The notes beneath the pieces are model-generated. The model was given only the letters and a program-made list of their open reading frames with translations. It had not been told where the DNA came from and ran no database searches. From Takakia lepidozioides (taxonomy: Eukaryota; Streptophyta; Takakiopsida; Takakiales; Takakiaceae), in contig CM060733.1 of the NCBI GenBank assembly GCA_030704615.1, forward strand, positions 36,830,001 to 36,890,000: DNA of 60,000 nucleotides, written 5' to 3'. Each line of letters opens with the position of its first letter. Position 1 is the first letter of the stretch. Below, piece after piece: positions 32,385 through 43,334 of the stretch. The position numbers and the translations under genes were made by a program.

Positions 32385-32960
32385 CTAATAGGCATTCACC
32401 TTTTTCCATCGGTTGTCCCACCCTTGACTGGGGTCAGAAAAACATTCATTCCACAACTTCTCCTCATCTCTGTTACATGTTTCTGGATACTTCCCTATTG
32501 TCACTTTGGCAGTATCATGTCAAAATCACTCCAAACTATGTATTATCTACCGATGCAGGTTTCTTGTAGCTATCCTTCCACAGGGAATCATAAGTAATCT
32601 GGAGCTTGAAATCCGGCCCTCTTGGATGACACTCTATCCCTGCTCCTTCAGCTATCCAAGCCTCCGCTCAGATCATAATACATCCTTGCATTGCTGTTAG
32701 CAGCTGACAGTGGCAGCCTATATTTGTTCCAGCAAACACCCAATTCAACTTATCACACCAATTCCTATTCTCAATTGCATCTACTACTCTGTAATCCAAA
32801 GGCATTTACCTTCCAAGACGGTTGTCCCACCATTGACTGGGGGTCAGAAAAGTATTCATTCCACAACTTCTCCTTTCTGTTACCTATATCTGGACACTTT
32901 CCTATTGTCACTTTGGCAGTATCATGTCAAAGTCACTCCAAACTATCGAAACATGAAAAT
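32385..32960 (-). pseudogene. inverted PDF-like remnants with a 150-bp direct duplication
   Basis: On the minus strand 32946-32550 matches 26480-26850 as an inverted copy. It keeps KLWNEYFSDP and, after a frame change, SQWWDNRLG (32839-32813), then RGPDFK (32621-32604) and SLWKDSYKKPAS, a better match to the PDF motif than copy A. The first part is duplicated directly: 32396-32545 resembles 32805-32946 (both contain GGTTGTCCCACC and CATTCCACAACTTCTCC and CACTTTGGCAGTATCATGTC). No intact frame remains. Confidence 0.5.
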
Positions 32961-34170
32961 TTAGGGCGATTCTGATAAGAGGGGAAAACATGGTTGTGAT
33001 GAAAATTTGGACACTTCTGAGGCTGATTTGGGGCCAGTTGTACTGGATAGTCTTTCTGACTCACCTATTTTCCTATACAAATCAACCCTCATGTGATTTT
33101 GGAATTGGGCTTTGATATTTGGGCCAAGGTGCTTTAGATGCCACAAAATCAAAATTTTTTGTAGCCTGTACCAATGAAAATTCATTTTGGTAGGCCCATG
33201 CTTGGTCAAACCGTTTTTTCACTCAAAAACTGGAGCACACTAGACAATTACAGCTTGGATTTTTCTTATGGTCTTCCTAATGACACGGTAAAATCAATTG
33301 AAATTTTTAGAGTAGGTGGATGAAGTAGGTATGGTTACTTTCATACGGTTCATCCCACTGGATGTTTGTGAAATGTCCAATATGCCCTCAAGCATGGGGG
33401 CATGTTCAGTTTAGGAATGGCCCACCAAAAACAGGCTCGTCCATTAGCGGTTAATCCATTGCTTCTTTTCTATCAACAATACATGATAATTGTTGTATGG
33501 GTTTGGCTGGAAATACTGCTTTAATGCCTCTCATTTTAAAAAAGTTGTGAAAAGTTGCGAGCAAAACCCTCCAAGTCTTACTAGTTCATACGCAGTTTTT
33601 TCAAACTTTGAATGAGCTTTAATCCACGCGCTTGCGTGTGCGGAGGACCTTGCACTTTGAGCTTTGGACCACCAGTAAGATCCGAAAACACATGAAGCAA
33701 ATTTGATCTAATGCTAGGAAGTTTGTTTAGATTTCTAGATATACCAAAAGGCATGCTCCCTAAACGTTGCCCATATCGAGTAGATGCAGTGTTGATCTGC
33801 ACATTGAAACGAAGGAGGAGGATTCCGGAGAGGTGCGGAAAGTTCTCAATGTGGAATACAAAGCACAACACATTAATATATGCAACCATTGGGCAACCAT
33901 GAGTGAGATAATGGTTGATATATTCAAAAGGGGCCATCTGGAAAATATTCGTTCTAAACACTTTCCCAAGTCAGATATTGTTGGCAACAATCCAAAGGAA
34001 AGCATTGACTTCAGATCCATGCTTCCTCCAGTATTCAACCAAATGAGCTCCAAATGAGAAGGCTGGTCATTGAAGTGAGCCCGCTTGGTTAACCGTGCGC
34101 AAACCCGAGCAAGATTGTACCTTGGTAGGTCAAATAGGTTTAATTTAGGGCTAAACTTGGAGGATTTATT
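32961..34170. other. spacer with one uncertain minus-strand ORF
   Basis: A 126-residue minus-strand frame at 33961-33581 (with APFEYINHYLTHGCPMVAYI) overlaps other frames of similar length, and I cannot decide whether any is coding. It has no recognised motif. Nothing else is supported. Confidence 0.3.
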
Positions 34171-34615
34171 GCCCGGAAAAAGAGTTTTGCTGGCGAAATT
34201 CTTTAATGCGTATTACTTGGAAAAGGAGTTTCTATGACGAAACTCTTTTTCTAACTCTATAAGATGCCATTTTTCTAATGCAATTCCAAGGCTTTCTCCC
34301 CTGTTTATTTTTCCCATTTTTATAACAAATTCTGTCTGAAGAAAGAGTCTTGCTGATGAAGCTTTTTTTACCCTAAAAAAATGTGAGGAATTTTCGTTTG
34401 GAAAAAAGAGTTTCTCTGGCGAAACTCTTTCTAACTCTATCAAATGCCATTTTTCTAATGCAATTCCAGGGCTTTCTCTCCTGCTTTATTTTTTCATTTT
34501 TTATAACAAACTCTATCTGAAGAAAGAGTCTTGCTGATGAAACTTTTTTTACCCTAAGAAAATGTGAGGAATATCTGTTTGGAAGAGAGTTTTGCTGACG
34601 AAACTGTTTTTAACC
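34171..34615. repeat. cluster of six hairpin-forming repeats, partly in tandem
   Basis: Six related inverted repeats of the form AAAGAGTTT-(6-8)-GAAACTCTTT occur near 34177, 34221, 34341, 34402, 34521 and 34581. The clearest is 34405-34414 with 34421-34430, a perfect 10-bp stem and 6-base loop. Copies two to five are embedded in a direct tandem duplication of about 180-190 bases (unit 1 from about 34217, unit 2 from about 34402), which includes CAATTCCA(A/G)GGCTTTCTC. Confidence 0.75.
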
Positions 34616-35272
34616 CTCCAAAATCAACCCTTATAATATATGGATCCCTTATTCTCCGATTTGGTAGATCTTATTTACCCTGAAATATCCGGCTTAAGTA
34701 AGCACTCGTTTGTGGTTACGCCAACATTGCTCACACTTGCATTCTAGCGATATCAATTCCCCAATGTGTAAGATCAGACTTGAAGAAACAATTACAACAA
34801 AAGTTTTAGAGAATCTAATAATCTTCATCCGTTTTGCTGTCCAGAGGCATGACAAAAGAGGCCAATAGAGACTGATGGACAAGAAAATAATACTCAACAT
34901 ATAAGGGAATTATTGTCGGTCCTTCAATAGAAACATAAGACGACAACTTGGAAGATCCAATGTCGTTGAGAGGACGAAGTGGCTGCAAAGTTGTGAGGTT
35001 AGTGGTTTCTTGGTAGCAAATAGAGGCCATCCACCTTATTGATCATCCATTGCCTAAGCCTCACTCCCAAACCAAGTGATGCAACTCCCGGATTTGTATT
35101 TCCCCGTGTGTTAATCTTGCACAAATATTTGCAGAAAGTCTGGTTCCAAATGTTGTAATTTATGGTATTGGCCACCATAGTATTGTAATCCCGCACAAAG
35201 AATTTCAAAATGTGAAACAATTGTGACTTACGATCTTCTTCACTTGCTTGAGAATGTGGTAGTTTGTGTATT
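34616..35272. other. AT-rich spacer
   Basis: No gene or clear repeat recognised. Confidence 0.4.
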
Positions 35273-35473
35273 ACCGTAGTACCTTGGCAAGTTCAACAAT
35301 CATTTGTCGAATATTTATTATATTATGAGAATTTCATTTCAACATATGGAATATTCCCAAAGATTCTTTATTATCATTCACAAAGTTATTTAATTTCACA
35401 AAATCAATTTCCAAAATTTTCAACAATCTTTGAAATATTAAAATTTGTGTCGAAATTGCCAAGGTACTACGGT
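35273..35473. mobile_element. MITE-like element, about 200 bp
   Basis: Perfect 17-bp inverted ends CCGTAGTACCTTGGCAA (35274-35290) and its complement (35456-35472); the match extends inward to about 25 bp with two differences. The 165-base interior is very AT-rich and non-coding. This is the structure of a small non-autonomous DNA transposon. A target-site duplication is not evident, so the superfamily is open. Confidence 0.65.
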
Positions 35474-36040
35474 GGTAGCAGGTGATATTTTGAACCATGA
35501 TTTAGACACAAACAGCTTGTTTTGATCATTCAAAACAAGATTTGAGGATGTCAAGACACTTCTAGAAATCAACCATCTTTATCATATGACCAAACTACAT
35601 CTGTAAAATAATATTTGCCGCCCAACCACGAAACTCCTCATAAGTTAGTGCATAAATTGTTTATATCAATCCGATCCGGCCTAAACTTATATAATATCTC
35701 CATTTGAATGTTCTATCCACTTTGATAATTAAATATCCATCTTGCATATGTGGAAGAATGTTGAAGATGCTTTTGAATAAGCGTGGAAGTTTATTATTGG
35801 CTTACTAACGCAAAGTGTGCATGAAAATAACCATCCTGGTCAACTAATGCTAACTCATCCATGACTATGAGCTCAACATTTATCGAATAATGATTCTTTC
35901 ACACAACGTTAATTTATCGGCATTGGTCGTTAGTTCATCCTGCTGATCACATAAAACTCATCGTTTTGATCCCGACAATTAATAAAAATCCCCGATTTTG
36001 GGTTTCACGACCTAGTACTTCACTGAAAACTGAACCATAA
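35474..36040. other. AT-rich spacer
   Basis: No gene or repeat recognised. Confidence 0.4.
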
Positions 36041-37045
36041 CATTCTTGTTCTTGTTCCCTACAAAATGCATCAGTCCGGCCTCCAACGGAACCACGATTC
36101 ACTAACATAGACGACCAGGTGTTTAATGAGGCTGGCCTGAGCCACCTTTTGGTGCAGTCCGGCTCAATCCGGCCTCTGTGGGAACTAGGAACTACGATAA
36201 CAAAGACAACAAACATGGTGTTTAATCAGGCTGGCCCCAGCCACCTTTGATTTGGTTCTTGTTCCTTAAAACACATCAATCCGGCCTCGGTCGGAACTAC
36301 GATAACAAGACAACAAACATGGTGTTTAATCAGGCCGGCCGCAGCCATCTTTGATTTGGTTCTTGTTCCTTAAAACACATCAATCCGGCCTCCCTCGGAA
36401 CTACGATAGGAACTACGACAACAAAGACAACAAACACGGTGTTTAATCAGAGGCCGGTCCGAGCCACCTTTGATTTGGTTCTTGTTCCTTAACACACATT
36501 AATCCGGCCTCCGTCAGAACTACAATAGGACCTACAATAACAATGACAACAAACACGGTGTTTAATCAGGTCAGTCCGGGCTACCTTTGATTTGGTTCTT
36601 GTTCCTAGAACACATCAATCCAGCCTCCGTCGGAACTACGATAACAAAGACAACCAACACGGTGTTTAATCAGGCCGGTCCGGGCCACCTCTGCAACAAA
36701 CATGGTGTTTAAGGAGGCCGGTCCAAGCCACCTTTGATTTGGATCTTGTTCCTTAAAACACATCAATCCGGCCTCCATCGGAACTACGGTAACAAAGATT
36801 ACAAATACGGTGTTTAATCAAGCCGGTCCGGGATTTGGTTCTTGTTCCTTAAAACACATCAATCCGGCCTCCGTCCGAACTAAAATAAGAACTTCGATTA
36901 CAAAGACAACAAACACGGTGTTTAAGGAGGCCAGTCCGAGCCACCTTTGATTTGGTTCTTGTTCCGTAACACACGTCAATCCCGCTCCGTCGGCACTACG
37001 ATAACAAAGACAACAAACACGGTGTTTAATCAGGCCGGTGGGAGT
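36041..37045. repeat. ten-unit tandem array upstream of the kinase gene
   Basis: Imperfect units of about 100-120 bp share AATCCGGCCTCCGTCGGAAC, ACGATAACAAAGACAACAAA, CACGGTGTTTAATCAGGCCG and CCACCTTTGATTTGGTTCTT. The core GTGTTTAA starts at 36119, 36218, 36322, 36439, 36558, 36662, 36705, 36810, 36918 and 37022. The unit starting at 36662 is shortened to 43 bp. The array ends about 490 bases before the kinase start codon. Confidence 0.9.
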
Positions 37046-37531
37046 AGGGTCCGGCGCATAAGTGATGAAGTTAGAAAAGAGGAGGGAAGCCCAGAGGGTA
37101 GGTGGGGGGCCGGGCCGGGTGCGCGCGCGAGCCCAAGCGAGGCGGGTCGAGCCGGGTTGGGGCGGGCCGGGCCGGGCCAGGGTGGTGTGTTGGTGGGAGA
37201 GAGGTGGCTGGGGTGGCTGGGGTGCCTCACCTCTCTGGGTCACAGAGCGCGTGAGCCGACGGAGGGGGGGCGTGTAGCCAAGAGCAGGGCATGGAGGCGG
37301 GGCCGAAGGTTTTGTTTGTGCAATCCTGGATGGAGCAGGCTTGCAGAGCGATGGCGTGAGGAGAGTGGGATGTGTAGGCTGCGCTGCTGACTGCTTGGCT
37401 GGATGAGAGCCGTGCACCGCCGTAGGCAGGGAGGCATTCAGAAGGGGAGAAGAAGGTGAAGGATTTGATAGCAAAGATATGAGCGCACATCGTGAGGCAT
37501 TACGCAGGCTGGTGGAGTGCATGGGTGAAGG
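37046..37531 (+). promoter_or_regulatory. GC-rich promoter / 5' untranslated region of the kinase gene
   Basis: The region between the tandem array and the kinase ATG is GC-rich, with runs such as GGGCCGGGCCGG and GCGCGCGC at about 37108-37180, in contrast to the AT-rich spacer further up. No TATA box is obvious. The transcription start cannot be placed. Confidence 0.45.
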
Positions 37532-40500
37532 ATGCCAGAGCTGCGTAGTGGAGCGCGCCAACCCCGCTCTCCACCACAGGTGCCAGCAGTAGCTGCTGCA
37601 TACCCTGAGGCCGCTCCCACCAGACGAGCCACTCCCCGGCGACGCACAGTTGGTGCAACAGAGGAGGCTGCTCCAGTGAGAGATCGTGTCAGAACGCGCG
37701 CTGCGGTGGCCAAAGAGGCAGCGGTTGTTGTGACTAGGGTTGGGAGTCGAGGTAAGGGTACTGGGAGTGGGCGTGCCGCAAAGCAGACTCGGAATACAAA
37801 GGCTGTTGCTCAACCCAGGGCAGCCCCTGCACCAAAGCAGAGGGACTTAGGGAGGGCCAAGCAGGTTTCGTCCAGATCTCACTCCTCGGAGCAGCGGCGG
37901 TCTCAAGATCATTGTATTGCTGAAGACGGCGTTGAAGCAGACTTAGATCTAGAGGAGAATAGAGCAGAGGAGAGGGCAGAGGAGAAGGTAGAGGAGAAGG
38001 GAGAGGAGAAGGGTGAAAAGCGCGAGATGGACGAGGAGACCGCCGGCAGGAGTGCAGAAAAGGTACCTGGTGCAGAGGATGAAGGCAGCGCGGCACCCCT
38101 TCCAGAGAGGGTAATTCTCAAGTATCACTTGCCGATGCATCCTTCTTTATATTTCCTGCCATTGCCGGCATGTACGTACTGACTGAAAGATTGGCTTGTG
38201 ATGGGTGATGCAGTCCTTAACAGAGGTTTCTTTCTCTTAGCTTAGTGGGAGATGCTTGTAGCAGAGGTTTCTCATTCTTAGCTTAGTGGGAGATGCTTGT
38301 TTAGCAGGCTATCTTGTCGCGGTCGTCTGTACCATTGTTTTTGTTTTGCTTGCAGAGGAGGGAGTCGTAACCTTTTTCTTTATCTTGTGAAATTGCTCTT
38401 CTGCTACTCTATGGTGAATTCTCACATGGTTTGGCATGTCAGCTGGCTCTGTCTGTCTGTGATGAATCTTACTGTTGTGGTGTGGAGCCTTTTGGTGTAC
38501 TCAGGTCCAAGTGGGCGGGTCTCCAGTGTACAAGATCGAAAGAAAACTTGGCAAGGGTGGTTTTGGACAAGTTTATGTAGGGCGACGCCTAAGTGGGGGA
38601 TCAGAGCGGACTGGTGCACAGGCTATCGAGGTTAAACTTGGCTTCTCCACTATTCTGGCTGTTCTCATTCTTGATAGTCTGTGACCAAATCTGTAGGACT
38701 TGCATCGAACTGATGGGCTCAGAAATTAACTATTGTGAATGTGTCATCAGTTGATATGTTTGGACTGTTTCAATAATGCTATGATGGGTCAACTAGACTC
38801 TTTCATGGCATCTTCATGTGAATTTTGTTTGCTCGATGTGTGCTGAAGTGTGTGCTATTTGCTGCCATTTTCACTTCAGGTGGCTCTAAAATTTGAGCAC
38901 AGTAGCAGCAAAGGCTGTAACTATGGTCCTCCATACGAGTGGCAGGTCTACAAGTATGTCCTCTTCGCTTGTTGTTGGTGCTGCCTAATTTGTTTTTTTT
39001 CTTATGTTGACCAGTGGAAAGGCTTGAAGAGTGGTTTGGCTCTTTGCTAAGTGTTTCCTATGGAACGTATGTGATCGTGGTTTTATTGGTCGCTGCAGCA
39101 CGCTTGGTGGCAGCCATGGGGTGCCTCGTGTACACTACAAGGGTCGACAGGGTGACTACTATGTCATGGTAAGTATTTAACTTTCTCATCAAGGATACCG
39201 TCAGTTTCTCAAATGTCCTTGCAGGTTAGTGGCTTGTTTGAAGGGAATCTTGTAGGAAAGATTTAGAGCCACTTCGTTTCTCTTCCATGGCAGGTGATGG
39301 ACATGCTTGGACCAAGTCTCTGGGATGTATGGAACTCCTCAGGCCAAGCGTAAGTCCCAGCCCTAAGCTTTTCGATGGTATGTGTTGTTTTGTGATTGGT
39401 ATGTTACTTTGTCAGAGTCCGTTGACTAGGTTTGAGGACATCTCCCAGGTCACCTGGTAAAGCACGTTTGGTCTCATAATTCCTTTGGCTCATATCTGAG
39501 ACTTTGTGGGTGCCTGTGGCAGAATGTCGACGGAAATGGTGGCGTGCATTGCAGTCGAGGCCATTTCGATTCTTGAAAAAATGCATTCCAGAGGGTATGA
39601 ACTAGTTGTGGACATGTCGTTGATACGCTTTCTTCAAATTCCTAGTGACCATGCTTGTCTGCTCTGACAGAAGATTACAATTGGCCATTATGTGCTATTG
39701 CCTACTGAGTTGGGGTGAATGCAGGTATGTGCATGGGGATGTGAAACCAGAGAACTTCCTCTTGGGTCAACCTGGAACCAGTGATGAGAAGAAACTTTTC
39801 CTTGTTGATCTGGGTCTTGGTATGTGAAAAGGATATCTTTTCCTAGCTGGGCTGGTAGTGTAATTTTGGCATTTTTGGCTGTACAGTTCACGGTTGATCA
39901 ATCTGTGATACAAAGTGCCCATTTATTACTTTTATGTCCATGTTAATCAGACAGTAAGAGGGTGAGGTTTACCAGTTCCAAAGGGGATGTGGGATCAATA
40001 CCCCAAATTTGAACCTGATTCTGTTGTGTGGGGGTATGTGCTTACTGTTGCAGCAACAAGGTGGAGGGATGGAAACACTGGTCAGCATGTAGAGTATGAC
40101 CAAAGACCTGACGTTTTTCGGTAAGGGTTGCCTTTGCACTGCCATCATGTAAGGCTGTAAACGTTGTTGTAGTAGGAGGCTAAGCTGGTTGTAACCCGTA
40201 CGCTATGTGTTGATGGCAGTGGAACAGTGCGGTATGCCAGTGCACATGCACATTTGGGTCGGACTGGCAGTAGAAGGGATGATTTGGAATCATTGGCCTA
40301 CACTCTGGTGTTTCTTCTTCGTGGACGTCTGCCTTGGCAAGGGTACCAGGTATGAGCTTGTGCATTCCGTGAATGCTTTGTGAATTGATGTGCACCTGGG
40401 TATATACTATGTTGAGTCTGCTTGGCGTATCTGAATCATTCAAGGCTACAGATTTGGCCATTGCTGTGCTGCTGACACGATTTGTCTTCTGACGGTGTAT

Positions 40501-43334
40501 GTGAAGGGTGACAACAAGGGGTTTCTAGTTTGTAAGAAGAAAATGGCAACATCTCCAGAGATGCTGTGCTGTTTCTGTCCGATTCCTTTCAAGCAGTTTC
40601 TTGAGATTGTGGTCAATATGAAGTTTGATGAGGAGCCAAACTATGGCAAGCTGATTGTTCTGTTTGATGGAATATTGGGTCCAAACCCGGCTGTCAGACC
40701 TATCAACACGGATGGTGCTCAAAAGGTGGGGTTCTTCTCCAAGTCCCCTGTTCATGCTTGTAGGGTGGGACTTCCGAACTGTGTGGCAACTTATTGCATG
40801 TGTGTCTCATACACATTCTCTTACCTCCGATGCCACTACAGGTTGGGCAGAAGAGGGGAAGGTTGAGTGTTGAAGAGGAGGATGACGACCAACCAAAGAA
40901 GAAGATACGCCTGGGAATGCCTGCAACCCAATGGATAACTGTCTACAATGCACGCCGGCCCATGAAGCAAAGGTAGAGTAGTTGATTCTGGATAGAAGTT
41001 GGGCTGCAAGCATTTTTGCTGAAGATGTTTGTGCCATGATCAAAGTCTGTACCTGAGAGGTAGAGACTCTCTTAAGGCTAGTTGTGTTTTGTTTTTTCTA
41101 ATCATTATACGAGGCCGTTTCATTTGTAACTTGAAGATTTGGATTTTTATGGCATGCAGTTCAGGTGGTACACTTTTATTGCGGCACTGCCCGAATAGAT
41201 GGGATTAGAGGGGCAGTGGACAGGAAAGTCCAGGATAGTACAAGTATTTGAGGTTGTTAAAGTGCAGGATTGGCATATCCTAGCCTTGGGGTGCGCTATG
41301 GGACCACTAAAAACTTCCCTTTCAGCGTGTGATGTACACCCTCTGTGGGGAGCTTATGAAAGCTGTGTCAGCTTGTCACTGCCACACACGATGTTGATGG
41401 TCGGAGATTTTGTGCTTGAAACCACGGTACCGGCACCCTAAAGTTGTCCTAGTGAAGGTCTCAACTTAGACTGGTGCAACATCTGTGGGGTTGTCTTTTA
41501 CACTTCATGTTAGAAGTGATGCTCTTGCGAGGGGCTTGACTGAAGTGGATGGAATGGAAAATTACAGATATCACTATAATGTGGCTGATTCGCGCCTCAC
41601 CCAACATGTGGAAAAGGGAAATGAAGATGGCCTGTATATAAGCAGTGTGGCCTCCTGTACAAACCTCTGGGCTCTCATTATGGATGCTGGAACGGGGTTT
41701 ACTGCTCAAGTTTATGAGCTCTCACCTGTGTTCCTTCACAAGGTTTGTATGAGCCTCCCATAGATTTATTTTTTGAAGCATTGATGTGGATACAGGTTAC
41801 ATGTGGTGCAGGGTGATGTCAGAGGGCATTTTGGGGATACTATGTCAGATTCCACTAACACAGGTTCTCTGAAAATTTGTTCTACCAGGAATGGATAATG
41901 GAGCAGTGGGAGAAGAATTATTACATCAGCGCAATCGCTGGTGCCAACAATGGGAGCTCTCTGGTTGTGATGTCAAAAGGTGAGTGAGAGGGAACATCTC
42001 TTTAGGATCACTTCTGTCTATAGCATGTTTGTCTGGAAGAGTTTGAAAGTTATGTACAGACAATCTTCTGAAATTGCAGAAATACTTGTGCTGTGTTGAT
42101 TCAGGGACATCTTACACTCAGCAATCGTACAAAGTCAGCGACTCATTTCCTTTCAAGTGGATCAACAAGAAATGGAGAGAGGGCTTCTATGTCACATCCA
42201 TGGCCACAGCGGGCAGTCGTTGGGGTGTTGTTATGTCACGCAATGCAGGCTTCTCAGATCAGGTATGCTAATACATGGTTCATATATGCTATTAGAACTG
42301 TTTCAGATGAAGGGCATGCTCTTCATCTCTTTGAAGGAAATAAGAACTCTCTGGATTGTGTCATTTTAGCTTTTGATCTATTCAAAACCATGGAGAACAT
42401 ACTGCTAAAGTCATAAGTGGGAAGCTTCCTTCAGCCCACTTATGTTAGTTAATCTCTCTCTCTCTCTCCCCCTCCCTTCGGGGGCACAAGGCTACGGTCC
42501 TATGAGTATATTCTCTCTCCCTACCTGATTTATATCTGTATTTTTTTTTACTTGAAAAACTGTCTTGTCTTAGTCTTCTTGTGTTGACACAGAAACTCAT
42601 TACCTCTGTCAGAAGTTAATGAAGTCAATGGGGGAAGTTTGAACCGCTGGTCAGAGTTGTATAGGATGTAGTTGATATGTTTCATACTGTTCAGTTGACT
42701 CTCCAAATTATGAGACGTCATTTCTGGTTGCTTTCCTCATACCGTTTCTTCTTTTCTCTCTCTTCAAGGTTTTCTTGTCCTGGTTCGTTTGTTTTCATCT
42801 TTGAAAGCTTTTCTTCACCTTAGATGTGGCTCTCATTTTGTCACAGGTTACCTCTTAAGTGGAGTTCAGAGTTGACCAGATTTTCATATTTATTTACAAC
42901 ATAAGGTTTCCAAGTATTCCGTTCCAGGTTCTCTTTAAGAAGTTATGATTATAATTTTTTCTGTGTGCTTCATACTGTTTGTGTTGGTGACCTGTAGGTG
43001 GTGGAGCTGGACTTTTTGTATCCGAGTGAAGGTATACACAGACGGTGGGATAGTGGGTATCGCATCACTTCTACGGCTGCAACCTGGGATCAGGCTGCTT
43101 TTGTACTGAGTGTTCCTCGCAGGAAACCGGCTGATGAAACTCAGGAAACGCTGCGCACTTCAGCTTTTCCAAGCACCCATGTGAAGGTGAGTGTGTAATT
43201 GCAAGTGAGGTGATTGCATGCAAGCTGAAAATCTCTTGGATCTGAGCTTGCTGACTCAAGTTTCTTTTGTACAGGAGAAATGGTCAAAGAATCTCTACAT
43301 TGCAGCTGTGAGCTATGGGCGGACTGTGTCATGA
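37532..43334 (+). CDS. MLK: MUT9-like kinase (plant casein kinase 1-like, MLK/PPK)
   Basis: A nuclear Ser/Thr kinase of the plant MUT9-like/PPK group, which phosphorylates histone H3 and photoreceptor-pathway proteins in model plants. Exons: 37532-38110, 38505-38630, 38880-38953, 39099-39168, 39294-39349, 39523-39594, 39725-39819, 40054-40120, 40220-40349, 40507-40725, 40842-40972, 41568-41742, 41889-41979, 42105-42262, 42998-43186, 43275-43334. All introns are GT-AG and the sum is 2,292 bases, 763 residues. The start is supported by the family N-terminus MPELRSGAR. Residues 1-193 are basic, then acidic. The kinase has the Gly loop GKGGFG (209-214), Lys239, HGDVKPEN with Asp331, and DLG in place of DFG at 354-356. 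A Lys/Arg-rich probable nuclear signal follows (about 499-520). Residues 540-763 form the conserved C-terminal domain ([31 protein letters not shown] end). No disruption is seen. Confidence 0.95.
42450..42472 (+). repeat. CT microsatellite in kinase intron 14
   Basis: A run of CT dinucleotides followed by CCCCCTCCC lies inside the 735-bp intron 42263-42997. Confidence 0.7.

Noticed and set aside
33581-34057. Overlapping ORFs on both strands of 96-126 codons
   Set aside because: They overlap each other in several frames and none has a recognisable motif or conserved neighbour.
36818-37813. A 331-codon minus-strand open frame
   Set aside because: It covers the tandem array, the GC-rich promoter and the first kinase exon in antisense. 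It has low-complexity Pro/Ser text and no family; a shadow of GC-rich DNA.
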